Assembly: GCA_949292785.1 (NCBI GenBank)
Contig: CASFBK010000008.1
Location: 124,001 to 188,000, forward strand
DNA: 64,000 bases
Direction of reading: 5' to 3'
DNA from: an uncultured Eubacteriales bacterium
GTDB taxonomy: Bacteria; Bacillota; Clostridia; Lachnospirales; Lachnospiraceae
Shown here: positions 62,421 to 64,000 of the stretch, in pieces
How positions within the stretch are numbered: position 1 is the first letter of the stretch
Layout of the letters: each line of letters opens with the position of its first letter
Position numbers and translations under genes: made by a program
The notes under the pieces: generated by a model
What the model was told of the DNA's origin: nothing
Seen by the model: the letters and a program-made list of their open reading frames with translations, nothing else
Database searches by the model: none

Positions 62421-62897
62421 TCATGCCAACTGCATAATGTGAATAACAAGTAACGCGATTCCCATTCCTGCAACAAACAAAAGTCCCCACAGAAATTTAT
62501 GATACCTTTCTACTCTGCCGATATCAATGGGATGAATTGTTCCCTCCGTCTGATTCCATGCACACTTTATCTGCACCGTTTCTCCAATCTGTTTCTTCTC
62601 TTTTAGTACCACAGACTCTATGTACTCTTTTCCATTAATGAAAAATCTAACCCGGTATTTTTCATAATATTTATAAGCAGATTCCGGGGATACAAGTCTT
62701 GCTTTTCTTCCAATCATCTGACGATATTCTGTTTGTCCTTCCTCCTCCAAAACCGTTCCCAAACAGACGAATGCTCTCTTGTTTGCCTTGCATTCCTTTC
62801 TGTCCAATGCCAAATTGGCAAGCATAAAAAACAATATTATAATTACAACAAAAGCTACCATAATGGCTGCTATCATTACTGCGATATTTTCTAACAT
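62421..62897 (-). CDS. Small two-helix membrane protein of unknown function
   Basis: 158 residues: a membrane helix at about 5-30, a roughly 100-residue soluble region rich in Lys/Glu/Tyr (MIGRKARLVSPESAYKYYEKYRVRFFINGKEYIESVVLKEKKQIGETVQIKCAWN), and a second helix at about 137-155. The soluble part resembles the DUF3592-type domain of small membrane proteins (an ...RVRFFINGKEY... pattern), which is a suggestion only. No functional partner is evident. ATG 62897 follows GAGGGAGA. Confidence 0.7.
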   Translation of the reverse strand: MLENIAVMIAAIMVAFVVIIILFFMLANLALDRKECKANKRAFVCLGTVLEEEGQTEYRQMIGRKARLVSPESAYKYYEKYRVRFFINGKEYIESVVLKEKKQIGETVQIKCAWNQTEGTIHPIDIGRVERYHKFLWGLLFVAGMGIALLVIHIMQLA

Positions 62898-62913
62898 TTT
62901 CTCTCCCTCATTA

Positions 62914-62952
62914 CAAAAATATCAGGAGTATCCACACGCGACACTCCTGATA
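62914..62952 (-). terminator. Intrinsic terminator of the PrsA/SurA-like gene
   Basis: Perfect 10-bp arms TATCAGGAGT (62920-62929) and ACTCCTGATA (62943-62952) followed by UUUUUG on the minus strand. Confidence 0.9.
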
Positions 62953-62962
62953 CTATTACTTA

Positions 62963-64000
62963 TTATTCACTCTCTGTACTGTCTGTGCTATCTGCTTCTT
63001 CCTGCTTAATGGTAAACAAATCGTCAAACTTAACCTTCTTCCATTCGGATTCATTTACTTCAAAGGCTGCCTCTTCCTTATAGCCGTCGCACACCTCTGA
63101 ATAATGGTCTGATTTACGTTGGTCTACAATCTTCTCTTTCTTAGTGGCTGTTGCTTCCTCATCAAAGGTACTGTCCATACGGATGATATAGTAATAATTA
63201 TCATCCTCAAGAACTCCGCTGACTTCGCCATCCGTCATTTCATCTGCCTGTGAGATTACTGCCTCTGCAAAGGTACTCTCATCTGCTCCGTAAGAATAAG
63301 AGGAAACGGTATAACCTGCTTCCTGGGCTGCTCCATCAAAATCTTCCCGGGCTTTTGCCGCATACTCGTCTACGGTATTCTTCAGCTCTTCTTTTTCTTC
63401 GTCTGTATACTCTACGGAATTTCCATCTGCATCTGTGGTTGTTGTCTTACTGATTCTTACATAGCTGAACGTTTTCTGGGCTGCTTCCTCGTCCGAAACC
63501 TCGGTATCTACTTCCGCTTCGATTGCGTCCTGCATTTTTGCCTGAATGGTATAAAGACGAAGCATTTCCTTCACATATTCCTTGGTTGCACCAACCTGCT
63601 CAATGGCTGCTTTACTATTATCAGACATGAACTGTTCTGCCGCTTCATCCATGGCAGATAATTCTTCCTCTGTAATCTCTACATTGTAATCTGCCATATG
63701 GTCTTCTAAAAGATAGAGCACTTCTATGCTGTCTACCACTTGCTGCTTCACGGTTGTCTCCATATCAGAACCGGAACCATACAAATCCTGAGACCAAAAA
63801 TCTGTTCCAAACATGGAGCTGTAATATCCATCATAGACTGCCTGCTGATATCTCGCCATAAAATTCATGAATCCCAGAGAAATCTCTTCTCCATTTAACG
63901 TTGCCCCTTTTGCCTCTTTATCAATACTTCCGCATCCAGTCAGTACAGATGCGCCCATCACTGCTGCCATCAACAGAGGCAGTAATCTTTTTGCCTTCAT
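62963..64000 (-). CDS. PrsA/SurA-like peptidyl-prolyl isomerase lipoprotein
   Basis: 345 residues; ATG occupies the last three bases of the window, so the gene is complete but its promoter is not visible. Lipoprotein signal with lipobox SVLTGC (Cys at 23). SurA-N-like helical region (about 40-165: YLLEDHMADYNVEITEEELSAMDEAAEQFM) and a divergent parvulin-type segment (about 170-310: DEEAAQKTFSYVRISKTT, FAEAVISQADEMTDGEVSGVLEDDNYYYIIRMD). Extracytoplasmic folding factor of exported proteins, a sensible companion to SecDF further left. The parvulin core lacks some usual residues, so isomerase activity is uncertain. Confidence 0.85.
   Translation of the reverse strand: MKAKRLLPLLMAAVMGASVLTGCGSIDKEAKGATLNGEEISLGFMNFMARYQQAVYDGYYSSMFGTDFWSQDLYGSGSDMETTVKQQVVDSIEVLYLLEDHMADYNVEITEEELSAMDEAAEQFMSDNSKAAIEQVGATKEYVKEMLRLYTIQAKMQDAIEAEVDTEVSDEEAAQKTFSYVRISKTTTTDADGNSVEYTDEEKEELKNTVDEYAAKAREDFDGAAQEAGYTVSSYSYGADESTFAEAVISQADEMTDGEVSGVLEDDNYYYIIRMDSTFDEEATATKKEKIVDQRKSDHYSEVCDGYKEEAAFEVNESEWKKVKFDDLFTIKQEEADSTDSTESE

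Overview
The window looks like a chromosomal segment of a spore-forming, low-to-mid GC Gram-positive of the Clostridia, most probably a gut Lachnospiraceae. Reasons: the sporulation block hup-rqcP-yabP-yabQ-divIC-spoIIE-tilS-hpt-ftsH, CotS-like and SPOCS/LysM spore proteins, Veg, a T-box leader, strong AGGAGG ribosome sites, sigma-A promoters with 17-bp spacers, and almost all genes on the minus strand. Genus is not resolved. I see no insertion sequence, prophage, CRISPR array or rRNA operon; this is mostly core chromosome with one accessory carbohydrate island.

Layout. 1-5.5 kb: 5' part of a flotillin gene, then an ABC-2 exporter operon (ATPase, an anchored protein with FDPMTG repeats, two permeases), preceded by two micro-ORFs. 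5.7-16.1 kb: an alpha-1,6-glucan (dextran/isomalto-oligosaccharide) island: GH66 surface glucanase, GH13_31 oligo-1,6-glucosidase, CUT1 importer (no ATPase), LacI regulator and a chemoreceptor. The importer and chemoreceptor promoters each lie between two copies of the same palindromic operator, so uptake and sensing appear co-regulated. 16.1-20.1 kb: MacB/FtsX-type ABC pair with a long coiled coil. 20.1-20.9 kb: stacked palindromes, tRNA-Leu and tRNA-Tyr with two degenerate copies of the tRNA-Tyr 3' end. 21-23.3 kb: a GH13 alpha-glucanase and a candidate C-rich small RNA. 23.4-31.3 kb: division/sporulation/proteostasis block, with spoIIE under a 21-bp-spacer promoter of the Spo0A-activated kind.

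31.4-38.7 kb: phosphoglucomutase, PEGA lipoprotein, CotS-like kinase, CCA-adding enzyme, YqeY and an NlpC/P60 hydrolase. 38.8-43.1 kb: glycerol dehydrogenase-like enzyme and a TrpXYZ-type transporter behind a T-box. 43.1-46.4 kb: SPOCS-LysM protein, veg and a divergent Y-family DNA polymerase. 46.4-55.2 kb: heterodimeric ABC exporter, then a two-component system followed by its FtsX-type ABC pair. 55.3-59.1 kb: Na/Pi symporter with PhoU-like tail, and fused SecDF. 59.3-61.3 kb: ApbE flavinyltransferase, NusG-II protein and Gx/HepS-I membrane protein, a trio resembling part of the flavin-based extracellular electron transfer locus. 61.4-64 kb: RluA-type pseudouridine synthase, a small membrane protein and a PrsA/SurA-like lipoprotein.

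The most interesting items are the twin-operator sugar-sensing regulon, the candidate sRNA after ftsH, the conserved-core/variable-arm palindromes near 20.4 and 45.2 kb, and the abbreviated electron-transfer-like module.
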